Shown one piece after another: positions 18,549-28,042 of a stretch of 35,408 nucleotides of DNA; the first letter of the stretch is position 1; every line of letters starts with the position of its first letter. Below the pieces are notes generated by a model, which saw only the letters and a program-made list of their open reading frames with translations, was not told the origin of the DNA and did not search any database. The stretch is from Nocardia carnea (GTDB lineage: Bacteria > Actinomycetota > Actinomycetes > Mycobacteriales > Mycobacteriaceae): contig NZ_JARWPM010000107.1 of assembly GCF_029869215.1 (NCBI RefSeq), positions 1-35,408 on the forward strand, given 5' to 3'. A program made the position numbers and the translations under genes.

Positions 18549-19436
18549 CTACGACACGGATTTCCGGCGTCGCGCGGCCGGTTGGCAGCGCGGGCACGAG
18601 AACGACGAGCGGTTCATGAACTTCTCCCGCACGATCATCGCCCCACAGCGCGGACAGGGCCGGTCACCGCGCCCGTACACCGCCAGCGCGCGCTCGAAAT
18701 AGCCGGATTCGCCGTTCACGTTCACATACAGCGCGTCGAACGAGGTCCCGCCCGCGGCCAGCGCGTCGTTCATCACCGCCGCGGCCTCGGCGAGCAGTCG
18801 CCGCAGGACGGGCCGGCTCAGCCCGGCCGCGGTCCGGCCGCCGTGGATCTGCGCCCGCCACAAGGCTTCGTCGGCGTAGATGTTGCCGATCCCGGAGACC
18901 ACCGTCTGATCCAGCAGCACCCGTTTGATCTCGGTCCGTTTGGTGCGTAGCACCGCGACCACCCGTTCGGCGTCGAACCGCGGATCGAGGGGGTCGCGGG
19001 CGATATGGGCCAGCAGATCGGGCAGCAGATCACCCTCCACCTCGACCAGCGGCGCCAGCACCCAGCCACCGAAGGTACGTTGATCGACGAACCGCAGCTC
19101 CCGGCCGTCGTCGAGGGTCACCCGGATATGCGCGTGTTTCTCCACCGGCGCGTCCGCGGGCTGCACGAGCATCTGCCCGCTCATCCCCAGATGGACGACC
19201 AGCGCGTCTTCGGCGGGATCCCCGCCGGGATGGTCGAAGGTGAGCCACAGGTATTTGCCACGCCGCCGGGCTTCGGCGACCGTCAGACCGGTCAGCCGGC
19301 CCACCATATCCGCGGCGCCGGCGATATGCCTGCGCACCGCACGGGGATGGGTGACGGTGACCGAACGTACGCTCCGGCCGCACAGGTGCTCGGTCAGGCC
19401 GCGGCGGACCACCTCGACCTCAGGAAGTTCGGGCAC
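18549..19436 (-). CDS. mutM: formamidopyrimidine-DNA glycosylase
   Basis: Base-excision repair glycosylase/AP lyase that removes 8-oxoguanine and formamidopyrimidines. Mature catalytic residues P2 and E3 are in [11 protein letters not shown]61 in RGKYLW and the void-filling region HLGMSG and [10 protein letters not shown] are present. The H2TH region contains [17 protein letters not shown], and the C-terminal zinc finger has CPRCG and CPRCQ cysteine pairs. Length 295 is normal. GTG 19436 starts one base after the rnc stop, so rnc and mutM are coupled, as in mycobacteria. Confidence 0.96.
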   Translation of the reverse strand: MPELPEVEVVRRGLTEHLCGRSVRSVTVTHPRAVRRHIAGAADMVGRLTGLTVAEARRRGKYLWLTFDHPGGDPAEDALVVHLGMSGQMLVQPADAPVEKHAHIRVTLDDGRELRFVDQRTFGGWVLAPLVEVEGDLLPDLLAHIARDPLDPRFDAERVVAVLRTKRTEIKRVLLDQTVVSGIGNIYADEALWRAQIHGGRTAAGLSRPVLRRLLAEAAAVMNDALAAGGTSFDALYVNVNGESGYFERALAVYGRGDRPCPRCGAMIVREKFMNRSSFSCPRCQPAARRRKSVS

Positions 19437-19437
19437 C

Positions 19438-20160
19438 TCAGGATTCGCCGGTCAGCGCGCGGTAGGCCGCCCCCGCCGCCTTCTGCTCGGCTTCCTTCTT
19501 CGACCGCCCGACGCCCTGTCCGTAGGCGTTGCCGGCGATCACCGTGGTCGCGGTGAATTCCTTGTCGTGGTCGGGCCCGGTGGAGGTGATCTCGTAACTG
19601 GGCACGCCGAGACCACGTTCGGCCGTCAGCTCCTGCAGGCTGGTCTTGAAATCCAGCCCGGCACCCATCCGCGGCCCGCGTTCGAGCAGATCGGCGAACA
19701 GCCGCAGCACGACCTCCCGCGCCACATCGATACCGTGCTCGAGATGCACGGCGCCGAGCAGCGATTCCATCCCGTCGGCCAGGATGCTGGGCTTGTCCCG
19801 GCCACCGGTGAGTTCCTCACCTTTGCCGAGCAGCAGATGCACGCCCAGGCCGCCCTCGCCCAACGCTCGGGCGACCTCGGCCAGCGCGTGCATATTCACC
19901 ACGCTTGCGCGCAGTTTCGCCAGCTCACCCTCGGATTTCTCCGGATGCTCGTGATAGAGCCGCTCGGTGATACTCAGACCGAGTACCGAGTCGCCGAGGA
20001 ATTCGAGCCGCTCGTTGGTCGGCAGCCCACCGTTCTCGTACGCGTACGAGCGATGGGTCAGCGCCAGCCGGAGCAGCTCGGGCGAAATCTCGACACCCAG
20101 GGCGGCGAGCAAACTCGCATGATCCGGCCGCTCGCCGGATTCGTCCTTGCCCGCGGTCAA
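19438..20160 (-). CDS. rnc: ribonuclease III
   Basis: Endonuclease that cuts double-stranded RNA during rRNA and mRNA processing. It shows the signature [13 protein letters not shown] (49-61) with D57, the second acidic site DGMESLLGA with E132, and a C-terminal dsRNA-binding domain (about 168-237) ending [24 protein letters not shown] at 20160 is taken as start because it gives 240 residues, the M. tuberculosis length, and no ATG or GTG lies in frame nearby; the frame stays open upstream through rpmF without meaning. It follows rpmF by 14 bases. Confidence 0.93.
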   Translation of the reverse strand: MTAGKDESGERPDHASLLAALGVEISPELLRLALTHRSYAYENGGLPTNERLEFLGDSVLGLSITERLYHEHPEKSEGELAKLRASVVNMHALAEVARALGEGGLGVHLLLGKGEELTGGRDKPSILADGMESLLGAVHLEHGIDVAREVVLRLFADLLERGPRMGAGLDFKTSLQELTAERGLGVPSYEITSTGPDHDKEFTATTVIAGNAYGQGVGRSKKEAEQKAAGAAYRALTGES

Positions 20161-20174
20161 TGGTCGACCGGGGA

Positions 20175-20357
20175 TCAGACGGCCGAGGCGACCTGGCGGC
20201 CCTTGTAGGTACCGCAGGACGGGCACGCGATATGCGGCGGGGTCTTCTGACCGCAGGCCCGGTTGGGGCAGGTGATCAGCGTAGGCGCGACGGCCTTCCA
20301 CTGGCTGCGCCGCGACCGGGTATTGGAACGGGACATCCGGCGCTTGGGAACGGCCAC
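20175..20357 (-). CDS. rpmF: 50S ribosomal protein L32, zinc-binding form
   Basis: A 60-residue basic ribosomal protein. The N-terminus [20 protein letters not shown] is diagnostic of L32. Four cysteines (C30, C35, C45, C48) in CPNRACG and CPSCG form the zinc ribbon of the C+ type; the first pair is spaced by four residues rather than the usual two. GTG at 20357 has AGGAGA seven bases upstream. It lies between the YceD-family gene and rnc, a widely conserved order. Confidence 0.95.
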   Translation of the reverse strand: MAVPKRRMSRSNTRSRRSQWKAVAPTLITCPNRACGQKTPPHIACPSCGTYKGRQVASAV

Positions 20358-20359
20358 GA

Positions 20360-21019
20360 CTACTTCTCCTCTGTGCTGTTACGTGCAGTGTCTGTGGAAT
20401 GGTCTCCGGTGGCCGCACCCTCGTCGGGGCTGCCGCTGCCGGGCGATCCGGAGGCGAATTTCGCCAGCCCGGCCCAGCGGGGATCCAGTATCTCATGCCC
20501 GTGATCGGATCCTGCAATCGCCATCCGGATACCGCACTCCGGGCACAGTCCCGCGCAGTCGGGCGTGCACAGCGGCTGCAGCGGTAGTTCCAGGCCCAAC
20601 TGGTCGACGACCAGGGGCTCGAGGTCGATGAGGTCGTCGTCCATCCGGTAGACCTCGTCGTCCTCTGCGGTCTGATCCGTGGTGCTGTCCGGGTAGGCGA
20701 ACAGTTCGGTGAGCGAGAGGTCGATCGAATCGGTGAACTGTTCCAGGCAGCGCGAGCATTCCCCGGCCACCGGCGCGGTGACGGTTCCGGTGACGAGCAC
20801 ACCCTCGGATACGGCCTGCAGGCGCAGGTCCAACTCGACCTCGGACCCGGCCGGTACCGCGATCAGGTCGAGGCCGAGCCGTTCGGAGGTGGTGACGGTT
20901 CGCCGCAGTTCGCGCATGGATCCCGGGGCGCGACCGAGGCTGCGGACATCCAGCACGAAACCCGCGTCGTGTGCACGGCGTGCACCGGAACGCGAGCGCG
21001 CGGTTGTATCGGCAGGCAT
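20360..21019 (-). CDS. YceD/DUF177 family protein
   Basis: A 219-residue member of the YceD (DUF177) family, which sits next to rpmF in most bacteria and is linked to 23S rRNA accumulation; its exact mechanism is not known. It has a N-terminal all-beta part, an ECSRCLEQF cysteine pair (C88, C91), the [20 protein letters not shown] helix and the hallmark [13 protein letters not shown] (C151-C162). An acidic, Ser/Gly-rich tail follows. ATG 21019 is preferred to an upstream in-frame start because the family begins near here and a promoter lies 60-90 bases upstream. Its TAG precedes the rpmF start by two bases. Confidence 0.92.
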   Translation of the reverse strand: MPADTTARSRSGARRAHDAGFVLDVRSLGRAPGSMRELRRTVTTSERLGLDLIAVPAGSEVELDLRLQAVSEGVLVTGTVTAPVAGECSRCLEQFTDSIDLSLTELFAYPDSTTDQTAEDDEVYRMDDDLIDLEPLVVDQLGLELPLQPLCTPDCAGLCPECGIRMAIAGSDHGHEILDPRWAGLAKFASGSPGSGSPDEGAATGDHSTDTARNSTEEK

Positions 21020-21080
21020 CGAAGAACACTCCACTGGGTCGTACGAGGTTATGGTGCCGGATTCGGCAGGCAACCACACC

Positions 21081-21110
21081 ACAGTACGCGAAACGGGCAG
21101 TTACCTGCAA
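21081..21110 (-). promoter_or_regulatory. predicted sigma-A promoter for the YceD-rpmF-rnc-mutM operon
   Basis: On the minus strand TTGCAG (21110-21105) is followed after 18 bases by TACTGT (21086-21081). It would give a 5' leader of about 55 bases before ATG 21019. It lies in the short gap after sepIVA, suggesting the operon has its own start. Confidence 0.45.
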
Positions 21111-21124
21111 AATCGCCCGGTGTA

Positions 21125-21871
21125 CTAGCGGCGGAACTCGGCCGCGTAATCCGGTACCCCGGCCCCGTTGCGCAACTGCTGCCGGCCGCGGCCGATCGTG
21201 CGCAGCGCACCGCCGAGTGTCTCCTCGAATTCGGCGAGTTTGGTGTCGACGTAGTGGTCGCAATCGGCCCGCATCCGGTCGGCGTCGGCGTGCGCGGTAT
21301 CGATCAGCCGCGCCGATTCGGCGTGCGCGGCCCGGACCACCTCGGTGTCTTCGACGAGGCGGCGCTGTTCGGCCTGCCCGTCGGCCACCGCGCGGTCGTA
21401 GGAAGCGCGGCCGGCTTCGACCATCCGGTCGGCTTCGGCGCGGGCCCGGCCGGTGACCGATTCGTATTCGGCCTTGGCGTCGGCGACCAGCCGCTGAGCT
21501 TCCGCGGTGGCGGTATCGACCAGCCGGTCGGCATGGGCGGTGGCTTCCGCGACCATCCGATCGGCGTGCGCCTTCGCCTCGGCGAGGATCCGGTCGGCTT
21601 CGGCGCGGGCGTCGGACACGGTGGTGGTGGCTTGTTCGTCGGCGGTGCGCACGGTTTCCTCGGCGAGCCCGCGGGCGTCGTCGATGATCTTGTCGCGGTG
21701 ATCGAGCACATCCTGGGCGTCGTCGATCTCGGCCGGCAGCGCGTCGCGGACGTCGTCGAGCAGGTCGAGTGTTTCCGGACGCGGGACGATGCAGTTACGC
21801 GTCGCGGGGATCCCGCGTGCCTCCTCGACTATGGCGACCAGTTCGTCGAGCGCCTCGAATACCCGATACAT
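21125..21871 (-). CDS. sepIVA: DivIVA-like septation protein SepIVA
   Basis: A 248-residue cytoplasmic coiled-coil protein, closely similar in layout to mycobacterial SepIVA (Rv2927c), which is essential for division and polar growth. It begins MYRVFEALDELVAIVEEARG, then a proline-containing turn, a DDAQDVLDHRDKI stretch and a long coiled coil of repeated ADRMVAEATAHADRL-like units (about residues 60-205), and ends with the conserved KLAEFEETLGGALRTIGRGR segment. ATG 21871 has AGGAGG nine bases upstream. It is divergent from the gtrA-like gene and has its own upstream region. Confidence 0.92.
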   Translation of the reverse strand: MYRVFEALDELVAIVEEARGIPATRNCIVPRPETLDLLDDVRDALPAEIDDAQDVLDHRDKIIDDARGLAEETVRTADEQATTTVSDARAEADRILAEAKAHADRMVAEATAHADRLVDTATAEAQRLVADAKAEYESVTGRARAEADRMVEAGRASYDRAVADGQAEQRRLVEDTEVVRAAHAESARLIDTAHADADRMRADCDHYVDTKLAEFEETLGGALRTIGRGRQQLRNGAGVPDYAAEFRR

Positions 21872-21975
21872 GCTCAGTGCCCTCCTGCTGACGATCGGCG
21901 AAATATCACGCCGTTCCCAGTGTGCCCCGGCCGGTCGGCTGAGCCGAACCTACTTTCGGTGTGTCGCTGGTTCCG

Positions 21976-21987
21976 CCGGATATCCGG
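21976..21987. promoter_or_regulatory. 12-bp perfect palindrome between sepIVA and gtrA-like gene
   Basis: CCGGATATCCGG lies about 105 bases from each of the divergent starts (21871 and 22094). It may be a shared operator. No cognate regulator is evident. Confidence 0.3.
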
Positions 21988-22093
21988 TGACTCCGGCCAT
22001 GAACTGGAGACCTTCTCTCCGCTTGATGATAAATTCGTAGCAGCCCCATCGCCCGGATGGCGGCACCTGACCCTTGCCCGATCGGAACCGCCC

Positions 22094-22669
22094 ATGACCA
22101 TCCTGCAGCTGCCCTCCGCCGGGGCACTGGCCGCCGCGGAGCTGGATATCGATTGGCCGGCACCGATCTCCCCGACGGCCTGGCAGCAGCGCCTGCTGCG
22201 GTACCTGCGTGGCGATCGGGCGTTTCCGCAGTTGATCCGGTTCGCGCTGGTGGGCGGTCTGAGCAATATCTCCTATGTGCTGCTGTTCCTCACCTTGACC
22301 GGTGCGGGCACACTGCTGGCCAATGTGGCCGGCTCGGTGGTGAGCACGGTGCTGGCCAACGAACTGCATCGGCGGCTCACCTTCCACGCCGCCGAGCGGG
22401 TGGGCTGGTTCACCGCGCAATGGGAGGGCGGCGGGCTGGCGCTGCTGGGTCTGGGGATCAGTACCGCGGCCCTGGCCGCGCTGGAGGTTTTCGCTCCCAC
22501 CCTGGCCGCACCCGCGCAGGCCGCGGCCGTGCTGGCCATCAGCGCCGCCGTGGGCGGCTTGCGGTTCCTGGCCCTGCGCGGTCTGGTGTTCCGGCCGCTG
22601 CGGCGGGCCCGGGAGGCCAGCGCCGCGCGGGAGGAATCAGCCCGCGCGCTCGGCGAGCCGGTCGAGTAG
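22094..22669 (+). CDS. GtrA-like membrane protein
   Basis: A 191-residue integral membrane protein of the GtrA family, whose members help move lipid-linked sugars across the membrane for cell-envelope glycosylation. After a 55-residue cytoplasmic lead comes the four-helix core: [17 protein letters not shown], the [21 protein letters not shown] segment typical of the family (quoted in part as [15 protein letters not shown]), then two more hydrophobic helices with FLALRGLVF. The charged tail [15 protein letters not shown] is probably cytoplasmic. It is one of few rightward genes here and its last 33 bases overlap the end of coaD tail to tail. ATG 22094 fits the family start. Confidence 0.82.
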   Translation: MTILQLPSAGALAAAELDIDWPAPISPTAWQQRLLRYLRGDRAFPQLIRFALVGGLSNISYVLLFLTLTGAGTLLANVAGSVVSTVLANELHRRLTFHAAERVGWFTAQWEGGGLALLGLGISTAALAALEVFAPTLAAPAQAAAVLAISAAVGGLRFLALRGLVFRPLRRAREASAAREESARALGEPVE

Positions 22670-23122
22670 CCGCTTGTGCACCAGCGACGGCAGCATATCG
22701 CTGACATCCCCGCCGAAGGCGGCGACTTCTTTCACCAGTGAGCTGGACAGATAGCTGAACGCCGGGTTGGTGGCGATGAAGAACGTATCCACCCCGGCGA
22801 GCTTCTTGTTCATCTGCGCCATCTGCAGTTCGTAGCCGAAATCCCCGGCATCGCGCAGACCCTTCACGATCGCGGTGATGCCCTGTTCCCGGGCGAAATC
22901 GACCGTCAGGCCGGCCCAGGACGCGATGCGCACGTTCGGCAGATCGGCGGTGGCGTCGCGCAGCATCTCGATACGCTCCTCGACGCTGAACATGCCCTGC
23001 TTCTTCTTGTTCACGTTCACCGTGACGACGACCTCGTCGAACTGGGCCGCCGCCCGGCGGAAAACATCGAGGTGGCCGTTGGTCACCGGATCGAACGAGC
23101 CCGGGCACAATGCTCCTGCCAT
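22637..23122 (-). CDS. coaD: phosphopantetheine adenylyltransferase
   Basis: Adenylates 4'-phosphopantetheine to dephospho-CoA, the step before last in CoA synthesis, complementing coaBC in this window. The nucleotidyltransferase motif [12 protein letters not shown] with H17 is at the start, followed by [38 protein letters not shown] (here only to note the R-D-G-Y pattern; the core is [11 protein letters not shown]) and the C-terminal [11 protein letters not shown]. The 161 residues match mycobacterial CoaD. It starts just past the rsmD stop, so pyc-rsmD-coaD form one operon. Its 3' end overlaps the convergent gtrA-like gene by 33 bases. Confidence 0.96.
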   Translation of the reverse strand: MAGALCPGSFDPVTNGHLDVFRRAAAQFDEVVVTVNVNKKKQGMFSVEERIEMLRDATADLPNVRIASWAGLTVDFAREQGITAIVKGLRDAGDFGYELQMAQMNKKLAGVDTFFIATNPAFSYLSSSLVKEVAAFGGDVSDMLPSLVHKRLLDRLAERAG

Positions 23123-23125
23123 GGC

Positions 23126-23719
23126 TCAAACGCTAGCAGGTGTGGCCGGACCCACCGCGCCGGCGCCGATGTACACGGCGGACTCGATCCGGGTTTCCCC
23201 GTACCGTTTCGCGGCGCGTGCCGCGAAGCCCGGCGGCCAGCCGATCTCCGCCGACCGCGCGGACCGTTCCACCAGCAGCAGCGCATCCTCGGCCAGCCAG
23301 CCGTGGGCGGCCAGCGCGCCGATATCCCCCTCGACGGCCGCGGTGGGCAGCTCGTAGGGCGGGTCGGCGAAGACCAGGTCGAATTCGCCCGCACCGGCCT
23401 GCGCCAGCACCTGGGCCACCGCGCCCACCCGTACCTGAGCCGCGGGCAAACCCAGGTCCGCGATATTGCCGCGGAGCACCGCGGCCGCCCGCCGATCCGA
23501 TTCGACCAGCAGTGCATCCGCGGCGCCGCGGGACAGAGCCTCGAGTCCCAGCGCGCCCGACCCGGCGTAGAGGTCGAGTACGCGCAGCCCGTCGAGGTCC
23601 ATCCGGGCCTCGATCGAGGAGAACAGTGCCTCCCGCACCCGGTCCGAGGTGGGCCGGGTACCGGCGGGCGGTACGCGCAGGCGCCGCCCGCCGGCCGTGC
23701 CGGCGACGATCCGGGTCAT
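23126..23719 (-). CDS. rsmD: 16S rRNA (guanine-966-N2)-methyltransferase RsmD
   Basis: SAM-dependent methyltransferase acting on G966 of 16S rRNA in the assembled small subunit. The start MTRIVAGTAGGRRLRVPP and the segment RPTSDRVREALFSSI are family signatures; the SAM loop LDLYAGSGALGLEALSRGA is near residues 48-66 and the catalytic DPPY near residue 120. The 197 residues are typical. Its ATG overlaps the pyc TGA (ATGA), showing translational coupling, and its stop lies just before coaD. Confidence 0.95.
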   Translation of the reverse strand: MTRIVAGTAGGRRLRVPPAGTRPTSDRVREALFSSIEARMDLDGLRVLDLYAGSGALGLEALSRGAADALLVESDRRAAAVLRGNIADLGLPAAQVRVGAVAQVLAQAGAGEFDLVFADPPYELPTAAVEGDIGALAAHGWLAEDALLLVERSARSAEIGWPPGFAARAAKRYGETRIESAVYIGAGAVGPATPASV

Positions 23720-26700
23720 TCCGATTCGCGCTCGCCCAGTTCGATCAGCAGGTCACCGCCCTCGACCTGCTGTACCTGGGTGATGGCCACCCGGCTCACC
23801 ACGCCCCCGCGCGGCGCGGTGATGGCGGCTTCCATCTTCATGGCCTCGATGGTGGCGATGGTGTCGCCGGAGGCGACGGTATCGCCCTCGGTGACGATCA
23901 GCGTCACGACACCGGCGAACGGGGCGGCGATGTGGTGCGGGTTGTTCTTGTCGGCCTTCTCCGCGGCCGGGATCTCGCTGGCGATGGAGCGATCCCGCAC
24001 CGAGACCGGGCGCAGTTGCCCGTTGAGAATGCACATCACCGTGCGCATCCCGCGTTCGTCGGGTTCGGAGATGGCTTCCAGCCCGATGAGCAGGATGACG
24101 CCCTTCTCCAGCTGGACCCGGTGTTCCTCGCCGTGGCGCAGGCCGTAGAAGAACTGATTCGCCGACAACCCGGTGGTATCGCCGTACTTCTCGCGATGCG
24201 CGAGGAATTCGGCGGTGGGACCGGGGAACAGCAGCCGGTTCAGGGTCGCGCGGCGTTCCTGCGAGGTGCCGGCCAGCCCGGCCTCGTCCGCCGCGGTCAG
24301 CGGGGTCTCCGGTTTGGCGGCGCTCCGTCCGGCGAGTGCCTTCTCCCGGAACGGTTCGGGCCAGCCACCGGCCGGGGTGCCGAGTTCGCCGCGCAGGAAA
24401 CCGATCACCGAATCGGGGATGTCGTAGCGCCCCGGATCGGCGGCGAAATCCTCGATATCGACACCGGAACCGACCAGCGACAGCGCGAGATCACCGACCA
24501 CCTTCGACGACGGGGTCACCTTGATCAACCGGCCCAGCAGCCGGTCGGCCGCGGCGTATTTGGCCTCGACCTCCTCGAACCGATCACCCAACCCGAGCGC
24601 GATGGCCTGCTGCCGCAGATTCGACAGCTGGCCGCCGGGGATCTCGTGGGTGTAGACCCGGCCGGTCGGGGCGGGCAGCCCGGATTCGAACGGCGCGTAT
24701 ACCTTGCGCAGGGCTTCCCAGTACGGCTCCAGATCGCAGACATTGCCCAGATTCAGCCCGGTGTCGTATTCGCTGTGCGCGGCGGCGGCGACGATCGCCG
24801 ACAGCGCGGGCTGGCTGGTGGTACCGGCCATGGCCGCGGACGCACCGTCGACCGCGTCCGCGCCGGCCTGCCACGCCGCCAGGTAGGTGGCGAGCTGGCC
24901 GCCCGGGGTGTCGTGGGTGTGCACATGCACCGGCAGGTCGAAATTACTGCGCAGCGCGGTCACCAGTTTCGCCGCGGCGGGCGCGCGCAGCAGGCCGGCC
25001 ATATCCTTGATCGCCAGCACATGCGCGCCCGCATCGACGATCTGCTCGGCCAATTTCAGGTAGTAGTCGAGGGTGTAGAGCTTCTCGTCGGGGTTCGTGA
25101 GATCCCCGGTGTAGCTCAGCGCGACCTCCGCGATCGCGGTGCCCGTCTCCCGGACGGCGTCGATGGCCGGGCGCATCTGATCGACATTGTTGAGCGCGTC
25201 GAAGATCCGGAAGATATCGATCCCGGTGTCGGTGGCCTCGGCGACGAACGCCCGGGTCACCCGCTCCGGATACGGCGTGTAACCGACGGTGTTCCGCCCG
25301 CGCAGCAGCATCTGCAGGCAGATGTTCGGAATCGCCTCACGCAGCGCGGCCAGCCGCTCCCACGGATCCTCGTACAGGAACCGCAGCGCCACGTCGTAGG
25401 TCGCGCCACCCCAGCATTCGACCGAGAGCAGCTCTGGAGTCAGCCGGGCCACATGCCCGGCCACATCGAGCAGGCCGTTGGTCCGCACCCGGGTCGCCAG
25501 CAGCGACTGGTGCGCGTCGCGGAAGGTGGTGTCGGTGACTCCGACGGCCTTCTGCTCGCGCAGCGCCCGCGCGAAACCCTCCGGGCCCAGGGTCAGCAGC
25601 TTCTGCCGCGAACCGTCCGGCGGCGGGACCGAGAGATCGATCGCCGGCAGTTTGTCGTGCGGATACACCGCCGTCGGCCGCGCCCCGTGCGGTTTGTTCA
25701 CGGTGATATCGGCCAGATAGTTCAGGATCTTGGTGCCGCGGTCGGCGGGTTCACGCAAGGAGAGCAACTGCGGGCGCTCGTCGATGAACGACGTGGTGAC
25801 TCGCCCGGCCTTGAAATCGGGGTCCTCGAGCACCGCCAGCAGGAATTGGATATTGGTGGTGACACCGCGGATCCGGAACTCCATCAGGGCGCGGCGCGCC
25901 CGCGCCACCGCCGCCGGGAAATCCCGGCCCCGGCAGCTGAGCTTCACCAGCATGGAATCGAAATAGGCGCCGATCTCCGCGCCGAGGTTGGCCCCGCCGT
26001 CGAGCCGGATACCGGCGCCGCCGGGGGTGCGGTAGGCGGTGATCCGCCCGGTATCGGGGCGGAAACCGTTGGCCGGATCCTCGGTGGTGATCCGGCACTG
26101 CAGCGCCGCGCCGCGGATGGCTACCGTGTCCTGGCTCAGGCCCAGATCGGCCAGGCTCTCCCCGGCCGCGATCCGCAACTGTGACTGCACCAGGTCGACA
26201 TCGGTGATCTCCTCGGTCACCGTGTGCTCGACCTGGATCCGCGGATTCATCTCGATGAAGACATGGTTGCCGCGTTCGTCGAGCAGGAATTCGACCGTCC
26301 CCGCGCAGCTGTAGCCGATCTGCCGCGCGAACGCCACGGCGTCGGCGCAGATCCGCTCGCGCAGGTCCGGATCGAGGTTCGGGGCGGGCGCCAGCTCGAT
26401 CACCTTCTGATGGCGCCGCTGTACCGAACAGTCGCGCTCGAACAGGTGCATGACATTGCCCTGGGTATCGGCCAGGATCTGCACCTCGATATGGCGCGGA
26501 TTCACCACCGCCTGCTCGAGGAACACCGTCGGATCGCCGAACGCGGATTCCGCCTCGCGCGAGGCCGCCTCGATCGCTTCCCGCAACTGTTCGCGGGCGG
26601 CCACCCGCCGCATCCCGCGGCCGCCGCCGCCCGCGACCGCCTTCACGAATACCGGGAATTCCATCGATTCGGCCGCGGTGAGCAACTCGTCCACATCCGC

Positions 26701-27114
26701 GGAGGGGGCGCTCGAGTTCAGGACGGGCAGTCCCGCCGCCTTCGCCGCCGCGATCGCCCGCGCCTTGTTACCGGCCAGTTCCAGGACCTCGGCCGACGGT
26801 CCGATGAAGGTTATTCCCGCTTGCGCGCACGCGGCCGCGAGGTCGGGGTTCTCCGAGAGGAACCCGTACCCGGGGTAGATGGCGTCGGCGCCCGCGGTCC
26901 GGGCCGCCTCGATAATCGCCTCGACCGAGAGATAGGCCCGGACGGGGTGCCCTTCCTCACCGATCTCGTATGCCTCGTCCGCCTTCAGGCGGTGCACCGA
27001 ATTGCGATCCTCGTGCGGGAACACGGCAACCGTTCCGATACCGAGCTCGTACGCCGCGCGGAAGGCTCGGATGGCGATCTCGCCGCGGTTGGCAACCAAG
27101 ACTTTCGAGAACAT
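23716..27114 (-). CDS. pyc: pyruvate carboxylase
   Basis: Biotin enzyme that makes oxaloacetate from pyruvate and bicarbonate to refill the TCA cycle. The 1132 residues hold, in order, the biotin carboxylase domain (FSKVLVANRGEIAIRAFR start, ATP-grasp loop AVAGGGGRGMRR, EMNPRIQVEHTVTE), the carboxyltransferase domain (DTTFRDAHQSLLATR, IKDMAGLLRAP with the carbamylated Lys, metal ligands HVHTHD) and the C-terminal biotinyl domain with EAMKMEA (biotinylated Lys about 1093). ATG 27114 is chosen by family alignment; a GTG-like extension to 27162 is not supported. It heads the pyc-rsmD-coaD operon. A 13-base palindrome lies 65 bases upstream. Confidence 0.97.
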   Translation of the reverse strand: MFSKVLVANRGEIAIRAFRAAYELGIGTVAVFPHEDRNSVHRLKADEAYEIGEEGHPVRAYLSVEAIIEAARTAGADAIYPGYGFLSENPDLAAACAQAGITFIGPSAEVLELAGNKARAIAAAKAAGLPVLNSSAPSADVDELLTAAESMEFPVFVKAVAGGGGRGMRRVAAREQLREAIEAASREAESAFGDPTVFLEQAVVNPRHIEVQILADTQGNVMHLFERDCSVQRRHQKVIELAPAPNLDPDLRERICADAVAFARQIGYSCAGTVEFLLDERGNHVFIEMNPRIQVEHTVTEEITDVDLVQSQLRIAAGESLADLGLSQDTVAIRGAALQCRITTEDPANGFRPDTGRITAYRTPGGAGIRLDGGANLGAEIGAYFDSMLVKLSCRGRDFPAAVARARRALMEFRIRGVTTNIQFLLAVLEDPDFKAGRVTTSFIDERPQLLSLREPADRGTKILNYLADITVNKPHGARPTAVYPHDKLPAIDLSVPPPDGSRQKLLTLGPEGFARALREQKAVGVTDTTFRDAHQSLLATRVRTNGLLDVAGHVARLTPELLSVECWGGATYDVALRFLYEDPWERLAALREAIPNICLQMLLRGRNTVGYTPYPERVTRAFVAEATDTGIDIFRIFDALNNVDQMRPAIDAVRETGTAIAEVALSYTGDLTNPDEKLYTLDYYLKLAEQIVDAGAHVLAIKDMAGLLRAPAAAKLVTALRSNFDLPVHVHTHDTPGGQLATYLAAWQAGADAVDGASAAMAGTTSQPALSAIVAAAAHSEYDTGLNLGNVCDLEPYWEALRKVYAPFESGLPAPTGRVYTHEIPGGQLSNLRQQAIALGLGDRFEEVEAKYAAADRLLGRLIKVTPSSKVVGDLALSLVGSGVDIEDFAADPGRYDIPDSVIGFLRGELGTPAGGWPEPFREKALAGRSAAKPETPLTAADEAGLAGTSQERRATLNRLLFPGPTAEFLAHREKYGDTTGLSANQFFYGLRHGEEHRVQLEKGVILLIGLEAISEPDERGMRTVMCILNGQLRPVSVRDRSIASEIPAAEKADKNNPHHIAAPFAGVVTLIVTEGDTVASGDTIATIEAMKMEAAITAPRGGVVSRVAITQVQQVEGGDLLIELGERESE

Positions 27115-27178
27115 TGACCCAACGTACCCGGCGCCACATCCAGGTTCGACACCGAAGTCCACTTCGCAGAATCTTCAC

Positions 27179-27191
27179 AATGCGGCATTGC
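27179..27191. promoter_or_regulatory. 13-bp palindrome upstream of pyc
   Basis: CAATGC and GCATTG flank one central base, 65 bases upstream of the pyc ATG in a locally AT-richer stretch. It is placed where an operator would affect pyc transcription. The regulator is unknown. Confidence 0.35.
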
Positions 27192-27466
27192 ACGGTTGCG
27201 AAACTTCGGTCACCCCGCCGTCACATCTCACCGGCGACCACGGCGGATTGTGCGGCCACGCGGGTCGGGCCAACTCCGGGCAACCTTCGCAGCCCGCCCG
27301 AACCGAACCCGGCGGCGCGGTCGGCCTGCGCACAGCGGCTCGATCGCGCTGTGCACACAGCAGCGCGATGGCGGCATCGGCCGGACAATGGTTCGCACGG
27401 CCGGTAGCGACGGTCGTGACAGTTCGCCACGAGGGCGGGTTAGCCGGTTCGCGTTCCGTCACCATA

Positions 27467-27506
27467 TGGTCGCCGCCCACGCCGCGTGGTCGCCGCCCAC
27501 GCCGCG
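27467..27506. repeat. perfect 20-bp tandem duplication
   Basis: TGGTCGCCGCCCACGCCGCG occurs at 27467-27486 and again at 27487-27506 without a spacer. It lies in noncoding DNA and may be a variable-number locus between strains. Confidence 0.85.
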
Positions 27507-28030
27507 CTGAGCCCGGCGACCCGATCGGGCGCGGGTGTTGGCTCGCAGGTATGCGCCCCGGCCGAGCCCCGATCTCGGCCTCCGGCGCCCCGGCCGTCAC
27601 CCGTCGAGCTCGCCCGCGCCGCTCTCCCGCCGCTTCATCCGTTCAGCCGAAGCACAATGCGGGCAATGCCGCGTTACCCGCGCCACCGGGCGCATTCCCG
27701 ATTGCGGAAGCGGCGACCGCCGCCGGACCGCCCGGCATCCTCGCTCTGGTCTCATCCCATCCAGCCCTTCCCTCGCAGTTGCTCTGTGCCAGCTTTGACG
27801 CTGCGCAATCCACGCCGGTTCCCGCTTGCCGCAACCAATTTCGATACGACCGGGTGCGAGCGGGCGGGCGCGCGCAGCCGACGCCCGAGTTGCCGCCGAG
27901 CGAACGCGGCCGGAAAGCAGCACGGCGAGTGGACAGATCAGCTCGGCGATCACCCGGCCCCGGGCGGCCGCGGGGGCTTCGCGGTACCTCTGCCCGATAG
28001 CGGGAGAGCGGCATTCGGCACGACCGCCGA

Positions 28031-28042
28031 CCCCGGCCGGGG
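28031..28042 (-). terminator. GC palindrome after recG, weak terminator candidate
   Basis: CCCCGGCCGGGG lies 12 bases beyond the recG stop. The stem is short with almost no loop and no T run, so this is only a candidate for a U-less terminator. Confidence 0.2.

Noticed and set aside
18486..18597. Longer start for the DHFR/RibD-like gene (frame open to 18597)
   Set aside because: The upstream part overlaps the 3' end of mutM and is not like the family; a good SD supports ATG 18468.
23140..26184. 1014-codon open frame on the plus strand opposite pyc
   Set aside because: It is antisense to a clear pyruvate carboxylase; high GC at third positions removes stops from the opposite frame. Its product has no recognisable domain.
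27467..27506. CRISPR-like repeat
   Set aside because: Two adjacent 20-base units without a spacer and no cas genes; simple tandem duplication.
27597..27953. Minus-strand frame in the recG-pyc gap with an HCPHC motif
   Set aside because: A single cysteine pair without a second one, poor composition, no SD and no family resemblance. Recorded only as part of the gap.
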